DNA of 64,000 nucleotides from Candidatus Cryptobacteroides intestinigallinarum (GCA_017694785.1 JADIMK010000074.1:1-64000), one strand, 5' to 3'; shown: positions 42,550-52,146, numbered from the stretch's first letter. The notes: generated by a model from the letters alone, not told the origin. Made by a program: numbers and translations.

Positions 42550-44744
42550 TGCTGGACCTCCCTGATGATTATTTCCTTTGTGATTATTTCTCTGGATCCG
42601 TCGCTGAAATATGCAGTAGCTCTGAGAGTCCCTGACTTTCCGGGGGAGAAATATCCGTTCTCTCCTGTCTTGACAGGCCTTCCGTCGTAGGTCCATTCAA
42701 TGGCTTCAGCATCCTTTGCGTTGAACAGCCTTAGAGGCAGCCGCACTCCCACAGGAAAAGAACCGTCCATGTTGCGTTGAACATATTTCATGAATATATA
42801 TGGATGACCGCCTTGAGGTAATTCCTTGGTCGTGAATGAGGCGTCTGCCGGATAGCCTTTTGTGCCGTCCTGCTCGCAGAAGATTGTCACGGAATAGTCC
42901 GTACGGTCTTCCAGGCTGTCGAGTGTGACGGCATAGTTTACCGATGTGGCTGTGGCTGAAAAAGGCTTTACTTCAATGGCCTGCATCTCTCCGCCTTTCT
43001 TTCCCCAGACGGCAAATGACTTGCCGCTGAATCCAGGCTCAATCTTCCAGCTGATTATTGCAGCATCCTGAAATACATCTTTTCCTGTTATGACAGCTTC
43101 CGGCATCAAGGATGATGCTGACTTGGATATCCTGAAGCTTATGCCGGCTTCTGTCCTGGTGATATCCGTGATATTGAAGACCGGACTGCTGCCGTTCCAG
43201 AACAGGAATGCCGGATCAGTCTCCGGACCGAAGGCCGTGATGTCACCACAAGGGAAAAATATGGAGCTGATGTCGGCGGAAAGGTCGGCTGTTGCAGTAT
43301 ATGTGCCTGGTGCTGAAGCTTCAATAAGGTCAGCGCATTGGTGTCTGGGATTCGTGTTGACTGAGTTGGATTCCACCTGCCATCTGGAGTATGCGGAAAG
43401 ACCGTATCCGGAGTCGTTCGTTGATTTGTCTATATGGTAGACCAGCAGTCCTGATCCTCCTATATACCGGTCCCATCCTTCTGCAATCCTGCATTCAAGC
43501 AGATAATATTCACCTGGTGTATCTGAATCTATCCGGCAGTATTTTCTACCGGAGTCTATAGGCTCAAGTTCATATGTCCCTTCTTCCGTAATTGTGATGC
43601 ATTCCGGAAGGCCCAGCATATCCATTTCTATCGCATTGAAATTAGGAGGGGTATTCCCATTGTCATTCCGGTTGCCTTTGTCCATTATGGAGGTACTTCC
43701 CCACAGTCCTTCAGCAAGCCCGCCGCTGCCCATATAGTCAGTATCGTACATGTCGATGAGCCCTAAAGCATGGCAGTATTCGTGGCAGAAGGTACCTATG
43801 CCGGATATGCTCTCACCAGACAGCTCCGATGCGCATGCATAACGGTCGATCCTTACACCGTCAAGTGTGAGATTTATGCCTGCACCTTCATGCAGGTACC
43901 AAGAATGTGACCAGATATGATAGTCTCCGGCTCCTTCCGCTTCATCCGCTCCGGCATATATTATGAATACATTGTCTGCTTTTCCGTCCTTGTCCTGGTC
44001 ATATAGTGAAAAGTCTATGCTGCGGTCAGCAGCCTTGCATGCGTCGGTTACCATTTCGGCGGCTCTGGAGTCTTTGCCTGTAGCCGACCTTTCATTCTGT
44101 CCGTAGTACATGTAGCTCTTGTCCAGAGTGATTATGCTGCTCACATCGAAAGAGAAATTGCAGAGGCCGTTGAACTGGTCATTGAAATAGGCGGCAGCAC
44201 CTTGTCTTCCGTTGTAGCCGGCACCGAGCAGCGCGGTAAAGTCATCCTTTCTATACGTGAACTTAAGGTCTTTGAATTCAACCAGAAGTACGATGCCTCT
44301 CCTCTCATAGACGGTACCGTTTTGCCCATTGCCTGAACTTCCGGAGACATCTGCTGCTGACATCATGGAATATGTTTGTCCAGGGACAGCGGCCCTGAGC
44401 GTTTCAGAGGCTTCTCCAATGATAGAATAGGGGATATCCATGCTCGCCGCAGCTACATCTCCTGGAATCGGCTCTCCGACCCTTATGCCGCTGGATATCT
44501 TTGTGCCTGATCCATCGTACGTGGCATAGCAGTACCATCCGTCATGCTCCTGTACTATGGCTTTTCCGTCAGCCGTGGTCAGTATTTTCATGAATTCATC
44601 TCCGTACAGCCTTGCCTGGAATGACGACCCGTCCGGCTGGACCAGTCCGATGCTCTTCCCGGCAGCCGGCACTGCAGCCGCATCTCTGCTGCAGCAGAGA
44701 AGGAATGCAAGTATCAAAGGCAGTACAGGAAGAAGAAGTTTCAT
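42546..44744 (-). CDS. Secreted M6-family metalloprotease
   Basis: The 732-residue protein starts with a signal peptide that has a possible lipobox (LAFLLCCS). The M6 (immune-inhibitor-A type) catalytic core has the metzincin-like motif HEYCHALGLID. A Met-turn-like SIMD follows about 25 residues later. C-terminal to it are beta-rich domains: a fibronectin type III-like region at about 530-635 and an Ig-like region reaching the end. Such proteases cleave extracellular proteins. ATG 44744 is chosen over a TTG three codons earlier. It heads the run with the small lipoprotein, CBM9-like and kinase genes. Confidence 0.87.
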   Translation of the reverse strand: MKLLLPVLPLILAFLLCCSRDAAAVPAAGKSIGLVQPDGSSFQARLYGDEFMKILTTADGKAIVQEHDGWYCYATYDGSGTKISSGIRVGEPIPGDVAAASMDIPYSIIGEASETLRAAVPGQTYSMMSAADVSGSSGNGQNGTVYERRGIVLLVEFKDLKFTYRKDDFTALLGAGYNGRQGAAAYFNDQFNGLCNFSFDVSSIITLDKSYMYYGQNERSATGKDSRAAEMVTDACKAADRSIDFSLYDQDKDGKADNVFIIYAGADEAEGAGDYHIWSHSWYLHEGAGINLTLDGVRIDRYACASELSGESISGIGTFCHEYCHALGLIDMYDTDYMGSGGLAEGLWGSTSIMDKGNRNDNGNTPPNFNAIEMDMLGLPECITITEEGTYELEPIDSGRKYCRIDSDTPGEYYLLECRIAEGWDRYIGGSGLLVYHIDKSTNDSGYGLSAYSRWQVESNSVNTNPRHQCADLIEASAPGTYTATADLSADISSIFFPCGDITAFGPETDPAFLFWNGSSPVFNITDITRTEAGISFRISKSASSLMPEAVITGKDVFQDAAIISWKIEPGFSGKSFAVWGKKGGEMQAIEVKPFSATATSVNYAVTLDSLEDRTDYSVTIFCEQDGTKGYPADASFTTKELPQGGHPYIFMKYVQRNMDGSFPVGVRLPLRLFNAKDAEAIEWTYDGRPVKTGENGYFSPGKSGTLRATAYFSDGSREIITKEIIIREVQQ

Positions 44745-44747
44745 AAA

Positions 44748-44778
44748 TTTCAATATTCGTCTATCATTTATATCTTTG
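44748..44778 (+). promoter_or_regulatory. Promoter of the PCMD gene
   Basis: TTTC (44748-44751), 19 nt, TATCTTTG (44771-44778), 46 bp before the ATG. Confidence 0.65.
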
Positions 44779-44824
44779 CAGTTCTGTATCGCAATGAAGA
44801 TATCTGCATAGTTACGATTTTTTT

Positions 44825-45793
44825 ATGAGACGGACAATTATTTTGACCCTTTTGGGACTGCTCGTCCCAGGTATTTCAATTTATTCCCAGGACAGTACTG
44901 TGGATCTTATAAACAGTTACGGGACACTTGATTCGTGGTGTGCCAGAGCCGTAAAGGAATCAATGCTGCTCGGCGGAGATACCAAGCTTCTTTATGAATT
45001 CTACGGAGACGGCCGTACGCGCCATACGAAAGAGCCGTTCAATCCGCCGACAGGTTACCTGTGGCGGACCAACAATGTGATGGCAGTAATCGCTGGAATC
45101 ACAAAGACCAGCAATACCGTCTTTCCCGAAAGACGGGGAGACGGATGGTGTGCTAGGATCGAGACGCATATCGAGTCCGTCAAGGCCCTGGGTATTATAA
45201 ATATGGATGTTACCTGCCAGGGAGCATTTATCCTGGGGGCGCTTCCGGAGCCTATCACAGGTACTGACAATCCGATGTCCAGAGTCCTGTACGGGATTCC
45301 CTTCACGGGACGTCCGAAGGCTCTTGTATTCGACTACAAGGCTGATGTCGGACATGAAACGATCAGAGGAACAGGCTTTTCCAAGCTAAAGCCTATGGGT
45401 TATGCAGATTATCCCGAGATTGCTGTGATACTTCAGAAACGTTGGGAAGATGCCGAAGGGAACATACATGCGCTCAGGGTAGGTACAGGATATGAGATAG
45501 TCCGGAACAACATTCCGCAGTGGAAGAACGGACATAGGCTTGAAATCCATTACGGAGACATAACGGGAGAGAATTTCTACAGGGATTTCATGGCACTTCA
45601 GAAAGGATCAGAGAAGACATTCCATGCCCTGAACAGCAGAGGTGAGAATGTAATGGTGATAGAAGAAGGCTGGGCTTCTCCAGACGAGACCCCGAATGTC
45701 CTGATCGTGAAATTCCTTTCGAGCTGCGGCGAAGCTTTCTATGGTGGAGTGGGGAATACCCTTTGGATTGACAATATCAGGCTTGAGATGTAG
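44825..45793 (+). CDS. Secreted PCMD (putative carbohydrate metabolism domain) protein
   Basis: The 322-residue protein has a signal peptide (about 1-21, ending IYSQ) and one PCMD-type domain. Recognisable signatures are LWRTNNVMAV near residue 78, PFTGRPKALVFDYKA (about 160-175) and the C-terminal GGVGNTLWIDNIRLEM. PCMD proteins lie in polysaccharide-use loci of Bacteroidota, but their activity is not established. It diverges from the M6 protease gene and is monocistronic. Confidence 0.82.
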   Translation: MRRTIILTLLGLLVPGISIYSQDSTVDLINSYGTLDSWCARAVKESMLLGGDTKLLYEFYGDGRTRHTKEPFNPPTGYLWRTNNVMAVIAGITKTSNTVFPERRGDGWCARIETHIESVKALGIINMDVTCQGAFILGALPEPITGTDNPMSRVLYGIPFTGRPKALVFDYKADVGHETIRGTGFSKLKPMGYADYPEIAVILQKRWEDAEGNIHALRVGTGYEIVRNNIPQWKNGHRLEIHYGDITGENFYRDFMALQKGSEKTFHALNSRGENVMVIEEGWASPDETPNVLIVKFLSSCGEAFYGGVGNTLWIDNIRLEM

Positions 45794-46062
45794 ATCGTCC
45801 CAATGGGAATCAGAAGTCCGGGAAAAGAAAAAGGGACCGGAAACATTGAGTTACCCGACCCCTGAACGTGTACTAAAACCTAAACCTGCACTATAGATGC
45901 AGAACGATGCCGTAATGTTGCAGCAATTCTGAAAAAATATTGCAATTCTTGGGAGACTATGAAATCGGGCTTATAGAAACGAAGCCTGCCGGATCCGGCA
46001 GGCTTCAGTCTTTTCAAGTCATATGATTGACCTGATCGATGATTGTGATATTTGGGAACTTA
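45794..46062. other. Intergenic region (269 bp), no ORF
   Basis: No protein gene is seen. It holds two GCAATTCT direct repeats near 45930-45950, a weak CTGCA/TGCAG hairpin and the perfect palindromic terminator at 45981-46006. A small RNA is possible, but no consensus promoter was found. Confidence 0.5.
45981..46014. terminator. Bidirectional terminator (26-bp perfect palindrome)
   Basis: GAAGCCTGCCGG and CCGGCAGGCTTC flank AT. T-rich runs follow on both strands. It lies 57 bp after the histone-like gene and 188 bp after the PCMD gene. Confidence 0.75.
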
Positions 46063-46236
46063 TTATTTGGAACTCTCCACAGAGACTTTCCTGAACTCCT
46101 TCATCATTTTCATGATGTTCAAAGCGGCCTTGCGTGCACGGGCTCCAGCTGCCTTGTTCCCTTTCTCAACCTGAGCCTCAGCATTCTTCTCGAAAACCTC
46201 GTACTCTGCTTTAATCTGATCTACAAGCTCTTTCAT
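46063..46236 (-). CDS. Histone H1-like (Hc1) small protein
   Basis: The 57-residue Lys-rich protein begins MKELVDQIKAEYEVFEKNAE and contains KGNKAAGARARKAALNI and FRKVSVESSK. This matches the Bacteroidota family annotated as histone H1/Hc1, a predicted nucleoid-associated protein. The gene is easily missed because it is short. It ends 57 bp before a strong palindromic terminator. Role in DNA compaction is inferred from family. Confidence 0.85.
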   Translation of the reverse strand: MKELVDQIKAEYEVFEKNAEAQVEKGNKAAGARARKAALNIMKMMKEFRKVSVESSK

Positions 46237-46346
46237 TTGGCGTTAAATTTTTAATAGTTCGTTAAACTTTAAGCATCAAAAGTTTGCGCAAGTTATGCAT
46301 AAAAATCATAAAAAACAATATTTAATATGCATTTTACTGCGGTAAA

Positions 46347-46931
46347 TCAGTTCTGCTCAACGGTTTTGGATCGCGTATTTACGCTATTCATGGCTCTGTC
46401 CGGGCCTGCTGTTGCAAAAGTCTTTACTCCTTCTATTACTCTCTGACATATCGCCGGCATCTGTTCCATCTCTTCTTTACTGAGCCGGCCAAGCACGAAA
46501 TCTACCTGCCCCCCTCTGCTGAAGTCGTTGCCTATTCCCATCCTTATCCTTGCGTAATCCTGCGTCCCGAGCATTTCGGTTATGTTTGCAAGACCGTTAT
46601 GACCCCCTGCGCTTCCGTTCTTTCTCATCCTGAGCGTCCCGAAAGGAAGGTTGAGATCGTCTGAGATCACTATGAGGTTCTCAAGGGGAAGTTTCAGTTC
46701 ATTCATCCAGTACCTTACGGCCTTCCCGCTGAGGTTCATGTAGGTAGATGGTTTCAGCAGAATGAATTTCCTTCCCTTGTAGCTTATTTCAGCTGTACTG
46801 CCGTATCTGCCGGACACAAAAATGGCATTGGCTTCCTGTGCCCAGGTATCCAATGCCATGAATCCCATATTGTGTCTGGTCTCGGCGTATTCGGCACCAA
46901 TGTTACCAAGTCCGACTACCAGATAGTTCAT
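46347..46931 (-). CDS. pth: Peptidyl-tRNA hydrolase
   Basis: The 194-residue enzyme frees peptides from tRNA that drops off ribosomes. Motifs include VGLGNIGAEYAETRHNMGF with the catalytic His, KPSTYMNLSG, SDDLNLPFG and the GHNGLANI stretch. Normal length. It lies 21 bp after rplY; the rplY-pth pair is widespread. Confidence 0.96.
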   Translation of the reverse strand: MNYLVVGLGNIGAEYAETRHNMGFMALDTWAQEANAIFVSGRYGSTAEISYKGRKFILLKPSTYMNLSGKAVRYWMNELKLPLENLIVISDDLNLPFGTLRMRKNGSAGGHNGLANITEMLGTQDYARIRMGIGNDFSRGGQVDFVLGRLSKEEMEQMPAICQRVIEGVKTFATAGPDRAMNSVNTRSKTVEQN

Positions 46932-46952
46932 CAGCTAATGCTTTTGTCAGCG

Positions 46953-47525
46953 TCAGGCCTGTGCCTGGGTGTTGCTGGCGCGGGTAGGTCTTACTGAGCA
47001 GATGATCGTAGCCTTAGGAGATACGATTGTCACACCCTCATAATGGAGGTCTCCGGCAACGATCTGCTTGCCTATCTTCAGGCTGGTTGTGTCGACCTCG
47101 AGAAGATCAGGAAGATCATGGAGATGAGCGCTGATGCGTAGCTTACGGGTAGATACAAGAAGCTTTCCTCCCATCTTCACGCCTTCTGAGTGTCCTGTGA
47201 TCTTTACAGGTACATCGATTGTTACAGGCTTTTCCTCAGATACTGCGAGGAAGTCTACGTGGAGAGCCTCGTCAGTTACAGGATGCCACTGTACCTCATG
47301 GAGCACAGCATAGAATTTCTTGCCGTTGTCCAGTTCAAGGTCAATGATGTATGAGTTAGGGGTATTTGTGATTACAGCAAGGTCCTTTGCATTGATTGTG
47401 AAAAGGATGTTCTCCATTCCAAGACCATAGATGTTGCAAGGAACAAGTCCTGCCCTGCGGATAGCCTTTACCGCAGCTTTGTTGCCGACCTCGCGGATCG
47501 TGCCTTTCAATTCAACGTGTTTCAT
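46953..47525 (-). CDS. rplY: 50S ribosomal protein bL25 (CTC form)
   Basis: The 190-residue protein is the long, two-domain general-stress (CTC) form. The N-terminal domain binds 5S rRNA (ELKGTIREVGNKAAVKAIRRAG split over its start), and a C-terminal TL5-type domain begins near residue 95. It is followed by pth. Its leader (47526-47610) has two hairpins, and a -7 element lies at 47611-47618. Confidence 0.95.
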   Translation of the reverse strand: MKHVELKGTIREVGNKAAVKAIRRAGLVPCNIYGLGMENILFTINAKDLAVITNTPNSYIIDLELDNGKKFYAVLHEVQWHPVTDEALHVDFLAVSEEKPVTIDVPVKITGHSEGVKMGGKLLVSTRKLRISAHLHDLPDLLEVDTTSLKIGKQIVAGDLHYEGVTIVSPKATIICSVRPTRASNTQAQA

Positions 47526-47554
47526 TTGAGATGTTGTTTAAAATGTGTTACTCA

Positions 47555-47607
47555 GTCCGTTATGCACGGACCCCATTGCACCAAAAAGCTTGTTGCTTTT
47601 TATGGGG
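47555..47607 (-). promoter_or_regulatory. Structured leader of rplY
   Basis: One hairpin has a perfect 6-bp stem (47555-47560 with 47566-47571). A second has AAAAAGC/GCTTTTT (47583-47589 with 47595-47601) enclosed by CCCCAT/ATGGGG (47571-47576 with 47602-47607). It fills much of the leader and could bind bL25 for autoregulation (inference). Confidence 0.5.
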
Positions 47608-47610
47608 CTG

Positions 47611-47618
47611 CAAATATA
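47611..47618 (-). promoter_or_regulatory. -7 element of rplY-pth
   Basis: TATATTTG on the minus strand, 86 bp before the ATG and immediately upstream of the leader hairpins. Confidence 0.55.
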
Positions 47619-47673
47619 TGCAAAAAATCCCTTATGGAGAAATTTATTGCAGAAAATGATGATTTTCAGTATG

Positions 47674-48990
47674 TCACTCTTCTACCAGGCCGGTCCTTAC
47701 GTTCCAGTCGAGACTTCTGTAGGCATCGTCCAGAAACTCTGAGCCGTCGCAAGGAAGATACATGCTGAATCCGGAGTATACAGAAATGCTGAATCCGTAC
47801 CCTGGCGATGTTTCTGGTCCGGACAGGAAGGTCTCGGTGCTTGCCTTGTATATTGTACATCCGTCAAGAGCTTCTGAGAGAGCGGAAAGCTCTCCGTCAT
47901 CTGCCCCTGCCTTGCAGGCTATGTCATATAGGTCATAGAACCAGTGGTGTCCGCCCGTATAATATCTCTGTACATTGTCCGGGTCTATCGTAGACAGCCC
48001 TTCCCTGTGGCTTGAGAATATTGTCCTGCAGGCTTCGGCAACCGGCTCAAGTCTTGTGCAGTCGACGAGTGTGACGGTTGCGGACCTGTATGCTCCTGGC
48101 TTGCTGTTGTAGTAATTGTAATAGTCGCGGCACACTCCTTCCAGATCAGCTCCTGAGGCAGAGAGGAGCAGCGCTCCCATTGTCCTGTAGTTGAATCCAT
48201 ACGCAATCACTTCTGCCGGAGAGAATATGATCCTGTCGCATTTGTCTTTCAGTTCATATGCTACCTCTATGCCCCCCATCAGGCAGCAGTCGAAGAGTAT
48301 GTAGTCCAGATGCATGGGAATGGCATCTCTGAACTCCTTGAGATCAATTTCGTATGATACAGCACTTCCATTCTGTGATACAGCATCCTGGCCTATGCTC
48401 TTGACCGGAGGCAGTGAAGGATCCCTGTATTCTTCATGGTAAGGAACCCATTCCTGATCCGGCATTCCGGATGAAGTGACAGTCCGCTCCGGGAGTCCGC
48501 TCAACTGGCTGTCGTAGGACGACGGATTGTTGTAGTATCCCTTCGGGAGCCATCCCGTGGCATGTGAAGAGAACAGAAGTGAGTAACTTGCTGAGGGAAA
48601 GGATTCTTTAACATCAGACAGTACCTTGTTGAGAGTAGCGGCGGAAGCTGCCGGAAGGTCTGATCCGTATCTTGCTACCGTATCTGCAGCCAACGCTCCT
48701 CCATGTCTATAATATCTTATCAGATAAGACTTGGCCGGAACCTTGCTGCTGCTTATTTTCTGATACGACAGAAATATGGTAGGATCATTGCCTGCAGGAA
48801 GATATCCGCTGCACAGAGTAATGATATTGTTTCTGAGATTTGAAGCAATATTGTTTTGCCCGGCCATATACATGACAAGCACATTGTCTATATGGTCTGG
48901 GAACCTGGGCGGCTCAGCCTTGTGCTTGCAGCATGACGCGGCTGCTGCCAGGGCGGAAGCCATCAGTATGGATCTTAATATGTATCTCAT
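47674..48990 (-). CDS. Clostripain-family (C11) cysteine peptidase lipoprotein
   Basis: The 438-residue lipoprotein has a signal peptide and lipobox ending AAAASC (about residue 20). The C11 catalytic pair is visible: His in LLFSSHATGW and Cys in DYILFDCCLMGGIEVAYEL. These are Arg/Lys-specific peptidases that often self-cleave; gut Bacteroides secrete them. ATG 48990 (MRYILRSILMASA) starts the signal peptide. It reads toward rplY, separated by 148 bp, and diverges from the DPP III-like gene. Confidence 0.88.
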   Translation of the reverse strand: MRYILRSILMASALAAAASCCKHKAEPPRFPDHIDNVLVMYMAGQNNIASNLRNNIITLCSGYLPAGNDPTIFLSYQKISSSKVPAKSYLIRYYRHGGALAADTVARYGSDLPAASAATLNKVLSDVKESFPSASYSLLFSSHATGWLPKGYYNNPSSYDSQLSGLPERTVTSSGMPDQEWVPYHEEYRDPSLPPVKSIGQDAVSQNGSAVSYEIDLKEFRDAIPMHLDYILFDCCLMGGIEVAYELKDKCDRIIFSPAEVIAYGFNYRTMGALLLSASGADLEGVCRDYYNYYNSKPGAYRSATVTLVDCTRLEPVAEACRTIFSSHREGLSTIDPDNVQRYYTGGHHWFYDLYDIACKAGADDGELSALSEALDGCTIYKASTETFLSGPETSPGYGFSISVYSGFSMYLPCDGSEFLDDAYRSLDWNVRTGLVEE

Positions 48991-49024
48991 TTCTTCGGTT
49001 GCATATGCTGTTGTATAATCAGTA

Positions 49025-49066
49025 TGCCGGCCTTGTGTACATTTGCGGCCATGGCATTGGCCGGCA
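49025..49066. repeat. Inverted repeat between the clostripain and DPP III-like genes
   Basis: TGCCGGCC (49025-49032) and GGCCGGCA (49059-49066) are perfect inverted 8-mers 35 bp upstream of the clostripain ATG. This could be a leader hairpin or an operator. Confidence 0.5.
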
Positions 49067-49195
49067 CTTTGCAAAAATCTGAAAATTATCTTATTTTGAC
49101 AATAAAGGGCAATGACAAATTTCTTTTTTTGTAGGTTTTTTCTCTTTTTGCATCCAGATTTTTCTGTTTTTTGCGTCCGGAAGATTTATCTTTAG

Positions 49196-49203
49196 TAATT
49201 TTG
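49196..49203 (+). promoter_or_regulatory. -7 element of the DPP III-like gene
   Basis: TAATTTTG, 62 bp before the ATG; the nearest TTTG is 22 nt upstream. Confidence 0.5.
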
Positions 49204-49265
49204 TCTCACATAGCTTTTGCACCATGGCATCAGGCATGATAGTATAGAATATAAAAACATTGGAA

Positions 49266-51281
49266 ATGAAAGCAATAGGAAAAATGATCTGTTTGGCAGG
49301 AATGGCGGCTGCGGCCGTATCCTGTGCCCAGGGCGGCGGTAGAGCCGGGGCCGGGAATGATGATTTCAAATATATGATAGACGAGTTCGCTGACATAAAG
49401 GTGATGCGCTACAGGATCCCGGGATGGGACAGCCTGTCCCTGCAGCAGAAGGAATATGCATATCATCTCAGCGAAGCTGCGAAATACGGACGGGACATCA
49501 TATGGGCCCAGAACTGCCGGTATAATCTTCCTATAAGGAAAGTCCTTGAAAACATCATAGGGAACTACAAGGGAGACAGGGAATGTCAGGATTTCCAGGA
49601 TTTCCTGGTCTATGCCAAGAGGGTATTCTTCAGCAACGGCATCCATCACCATTATGCAGAGGACAAGATCTTCCCGGCCTGCCCTGAAGAATATTTCCGT
49701 ACACTGATGACAGCCGTGGGGGACGGGGACAAGTGCGATGAACTCCTTCCGGTGATCTATGATCCTGCAATATATCCTCAGAGGAAATCGAATGACCCTT
49801 CAAAGGATATTGTCGCAGCTTCGGCTGTGAATTTCTATGAGAATGTCACCAGGGATGAAGTAGAAGCCTTCTACAAGGCCATGCTTGACCCTAAGGACGA
49901 TACTCCTGTCTCCTATGGACTCAACAGCAGGGTAGTCAAAGGCCCGGACGGAGTCGTGAGGGAAGAGGTCTACAGGATAGACGGACTGTACGGAGAGGCC
50001 CTTTCAAAGATATCGGCTGAACTGGAGAAGGCCGCGCAGTATGCCGAGAACGACATGCAGAAGCAGTATATAGCTACTCTTCTGGAATATTACAGGACCG
50101 GTGATCTGAATCTGTGGGACAAATACAATATAGAATGGGTGCAGGATACTCTCGGCACCGTGGATTTCGTGAACGGATTCGTGGAGGACTACAATGACCC
50201 GCTCGGACGCAAGGCGACATGGGAAGGCCTTGTCAATATCAAGGATCATGATGCTTCGCAGAGGACAGAGATCCTGAGCGCCAACGCGCAGTGGTTCGAA
50301 GACCATTCCCCTGTAGATACGCGTTTCCGCAAGCCTCATGTCAAGGGTATCTCAGCCAAGGTCATCAATGCCGTGGCTCTCGCAGGAGACTGCTATCCGT
50401 CCACTCCTATAGGTATAAATCTCCCGAATGCCGACTGGATAAGAAGAGACTACGGGTCGAAATCTGTGACAATCGCAAATATCACCCATGCCTATGACCT
50501 GGCTGCCCAGGAGTCTCCGAAGAATGTCCTTTCTGAATTCGCATGGTCTGATGAAGAGATACAGAGGGAGAAGAAATATTACGCCATTACGGACGAGATC
50601 CATACCGATCTCCATGAATGTCTCGGGCATGGCTCCGGCCAGCTTCTTCCGGGAGTTTCTCCGAATGCTCTCGGAGAATACAGCTCTACCCTTGAAGAGA
50701 CAAGGGCAGACCTTTTCGGACTCTATTATATGGCTGACCCTAAGCTTGTAGAGCTCGGCATACTGCCGGATATGGAAGCATACAAGGCCCAGTACTCCAA
50801 TTATATAAGGAACGGCATCATGGTGCAGTTCAACAGGGTGGAGCTCGGCAAGAAGAATACTGAGGCGCACATGCAGAACCGCAAGCTTATCGCGCAGTGG
50901 TGCTATGAGCATGGGCTTGCAGACAATGTGATTGAGAAGAAGACAAGGGAAGGAAAGACCTATTTCGTCGTAAATGATTTCGAGGCCCTGAGAGGTCTGT
51001 TTGCAGAGCTCCTTGCAGAGGTCCAGAGGATCAAGTCCGAAGGAGACTATGCGGCCGGCAAGGCTCTTGTCGAGACCTATGCAGTAGAGATCGATCCTGC
51101 GCTTCACAAAGAAGTCAAGGAACGCTATGATGCCCTCGGACTCAAACCTTACGGCGGTTTCGTGAATCCTGAGATAATCCCGGTTGAGAAGGACGGCAAG
51201 GTCGTGGACTACAGGATAGAATATCCGGATGATTATCTCGGCCAGATGCTTGAATACGGGAAGAAATATGCAACCCTCTGA
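49266..51281 (+). CDS. Dipeptidyl-peptidase III-like metallopeptidase (M49), lipoprotein
   Basis: The 671-residue lipoprotein has a lipobox ending AAVSC. The zinc motif HECLGHGSG (His450, Glu451, His455) is the M49-specific HExxxH, with the third ligand in LEETRAD (476-482). M49 enzymes remove dipeptides from peptide N-termini; here the product is exported. ATG 49266 is chosen over a TTG two codons earlier. xerD begins inside its last codons (14-bp overlap). It pairs functionally with the HExxH relative at 38424-40037. Confidence 0.9.
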   Translation: MKAIGKMICLAGMAAAAVSCAQGGGRAGAGNDDFKYMIDEFADIKVMRYRIPGWDSLSLQQKEYAYHLSEAAKYGRDIIWAQNCRYNLPIRKVLENIIGNYKGDRECQDFQDFLVYAKRVFFSNGIHHHYAEDKIFPACPEEYFRTLMTAVGDGDKCDELLPVIYDPAIYPQRKSNDPSKDIVAASAVNFYENVTRDEVEAFYKAMLDPKDDTPVSYGLNSRVVKGPDGVVREEVYRIDGLYGEALSKISAELEKAAQYAENDMQKQYIATLLEYYRTGDLNLWDKYNIEWVQDTLGTVDFVNGFVEDYNDPLGRKATWEGLVNIKDHDASQRTEILSANAQWFEDHSPVDTRFRKPHVKGISAKVINAVALAGDCYPSTPIGINLPNADWIRRDYGSKSVTIANITHAYDLAAQESPKNVLSEFAWSDEEIQREKKYYAITDEIHTDLHECLGHGSGQLLPGVSPNALGEYSSTLEETRADLFGLYYMADPKLVELGILPDMEAYKAQYSNYIRNGIMVQFNRVELGKKNTEAHMQNRKLIAQWCYEHGLADNVIEKKTREGKTYFVVNDFEALRGLFAELLAEVQRIKSEGDYAAGKALVETYAVEIDPALHKEVKERYDALGLKPYGGFVNPEIIPVEKDGKVVDYRIEYPDDYLGQMLEYGKKYATL

Positions 51282-52146
51282 TGAAAAGCTGCTGAAGGAT
51301 TATTCCGATTATCTCAAGATAGAACGTGCGATGTCACCGAATACGGTGGCATCGTATTGTTCAGATGTGTCGGAATTCCTTGATGTTTCTGATGAAAGGG
51401 CAGAGGCGACAGATACAGATGCCATAGTCCGCTATGCTTCATCTCGAAAGGACTTGTCTAAACGTTCTCTCTCAAGGCTTTTCAGTGCTCTCAGGTCGTT
51501 CTTCGGCTTCCTGGTGATGGAAGGATACATCAAGGAAAATCCGTGTGACGGCATCGATTCTCCTAAGCTGGGACGGTATCTTCCTGAAGTCCTGTCTGTG
51601 GATGAGGTCTCAGCCATAATTGCATCTGTTCCGGAGGATACATGGATGGGCATAAGGGACAGGGCAATCCTGGAAGTACTCTACGGTTGCGGTCTCAGGG
51701 TATCGGAGGCTGTGGGAATCAATATTTCAGACATATTTTTCTCAGATTCATTCCTGAGGGTAAGAGGAAAAGGAGACAAGGAAAGGGTAGTGCCGTTGGG
51801 TGAAATGGCCTTGTCGGCGATAAGAAGGTATCTTGATGTCAGACCGGAGCCTGCCGGACGGCAGTATGAGGACAGACTGTTCCTTAACAAGGCCGGCAAA
51901 CCGCTGAGCCGGGTATCTGTGTTCAAGATGATAAAGAAGCAGGCTCTTGCAGCGGATATACGGAAAGACATATCTCCGCACACATTCAGGCATTCTTTCG
52001 CCACCCATCTTATTGAAAACGGGGCAGACCTGCGTGCGGTGCAGGAGATGCTGGGACATGAAAGTATACTTACAACAGAAATATATACCCACGTTGACAG
52101 CGCATCGTGGCAGGCTTCAGTGCTTGGGCATCACCCACGTAAATGA
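51268..52146 (+). CDS. xerD: Tyrosine recombinase XerC/D family
   Basis: The 292-residue recombinase has an N-terminal SAM-like DNA-binding domain and a catalytic domain with the Arg in [10 protein letters not shown]. It also has [16 protein letters not shown] and the nucleophile Tyr in TEIYTHV. These resolve chromosome dimers at dif; length and lack of extensions favour a housekeeping Xer protein over an invertase. Start ATG 51268 overlaps the DPP III-like gene by 14 bp. The last 16 bp overlap the convergent tdk gene. Confidence 0.9.
   Translation: MQPSDEKLLKDYSDYLKIERAMSPNTVASYCSDVSEFLDVSDERAEATDTDAIVRYASSRKDLSKRSLSRLFSALRSFFGFLVMEGYIKENPCDGIDSPKLGRYLPEVLSVDEVSAIIASVPEDTWMGIRDRAILEVLYGCGLRVSEAVGINISDIFFSDSFLRVRGKGDKERVVPLGEMALSAIRRYLDVRPEPAGRQYEDRLFLNKAGKPLSRVSVFKMIKKQALAADIRKDISPHTFRHSFATHLIENGADLRAVQEMLGHESILTTEIYTHVDSASWQASVLGHHPRK

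Noticed and set aside
49038..49045. TACATTTG as a second plus-strand promoter for the DPP III-like gene
   Set aside because: It lies 220 bp upstream, inside an inverted repeat, and a better -7 element lies closer.
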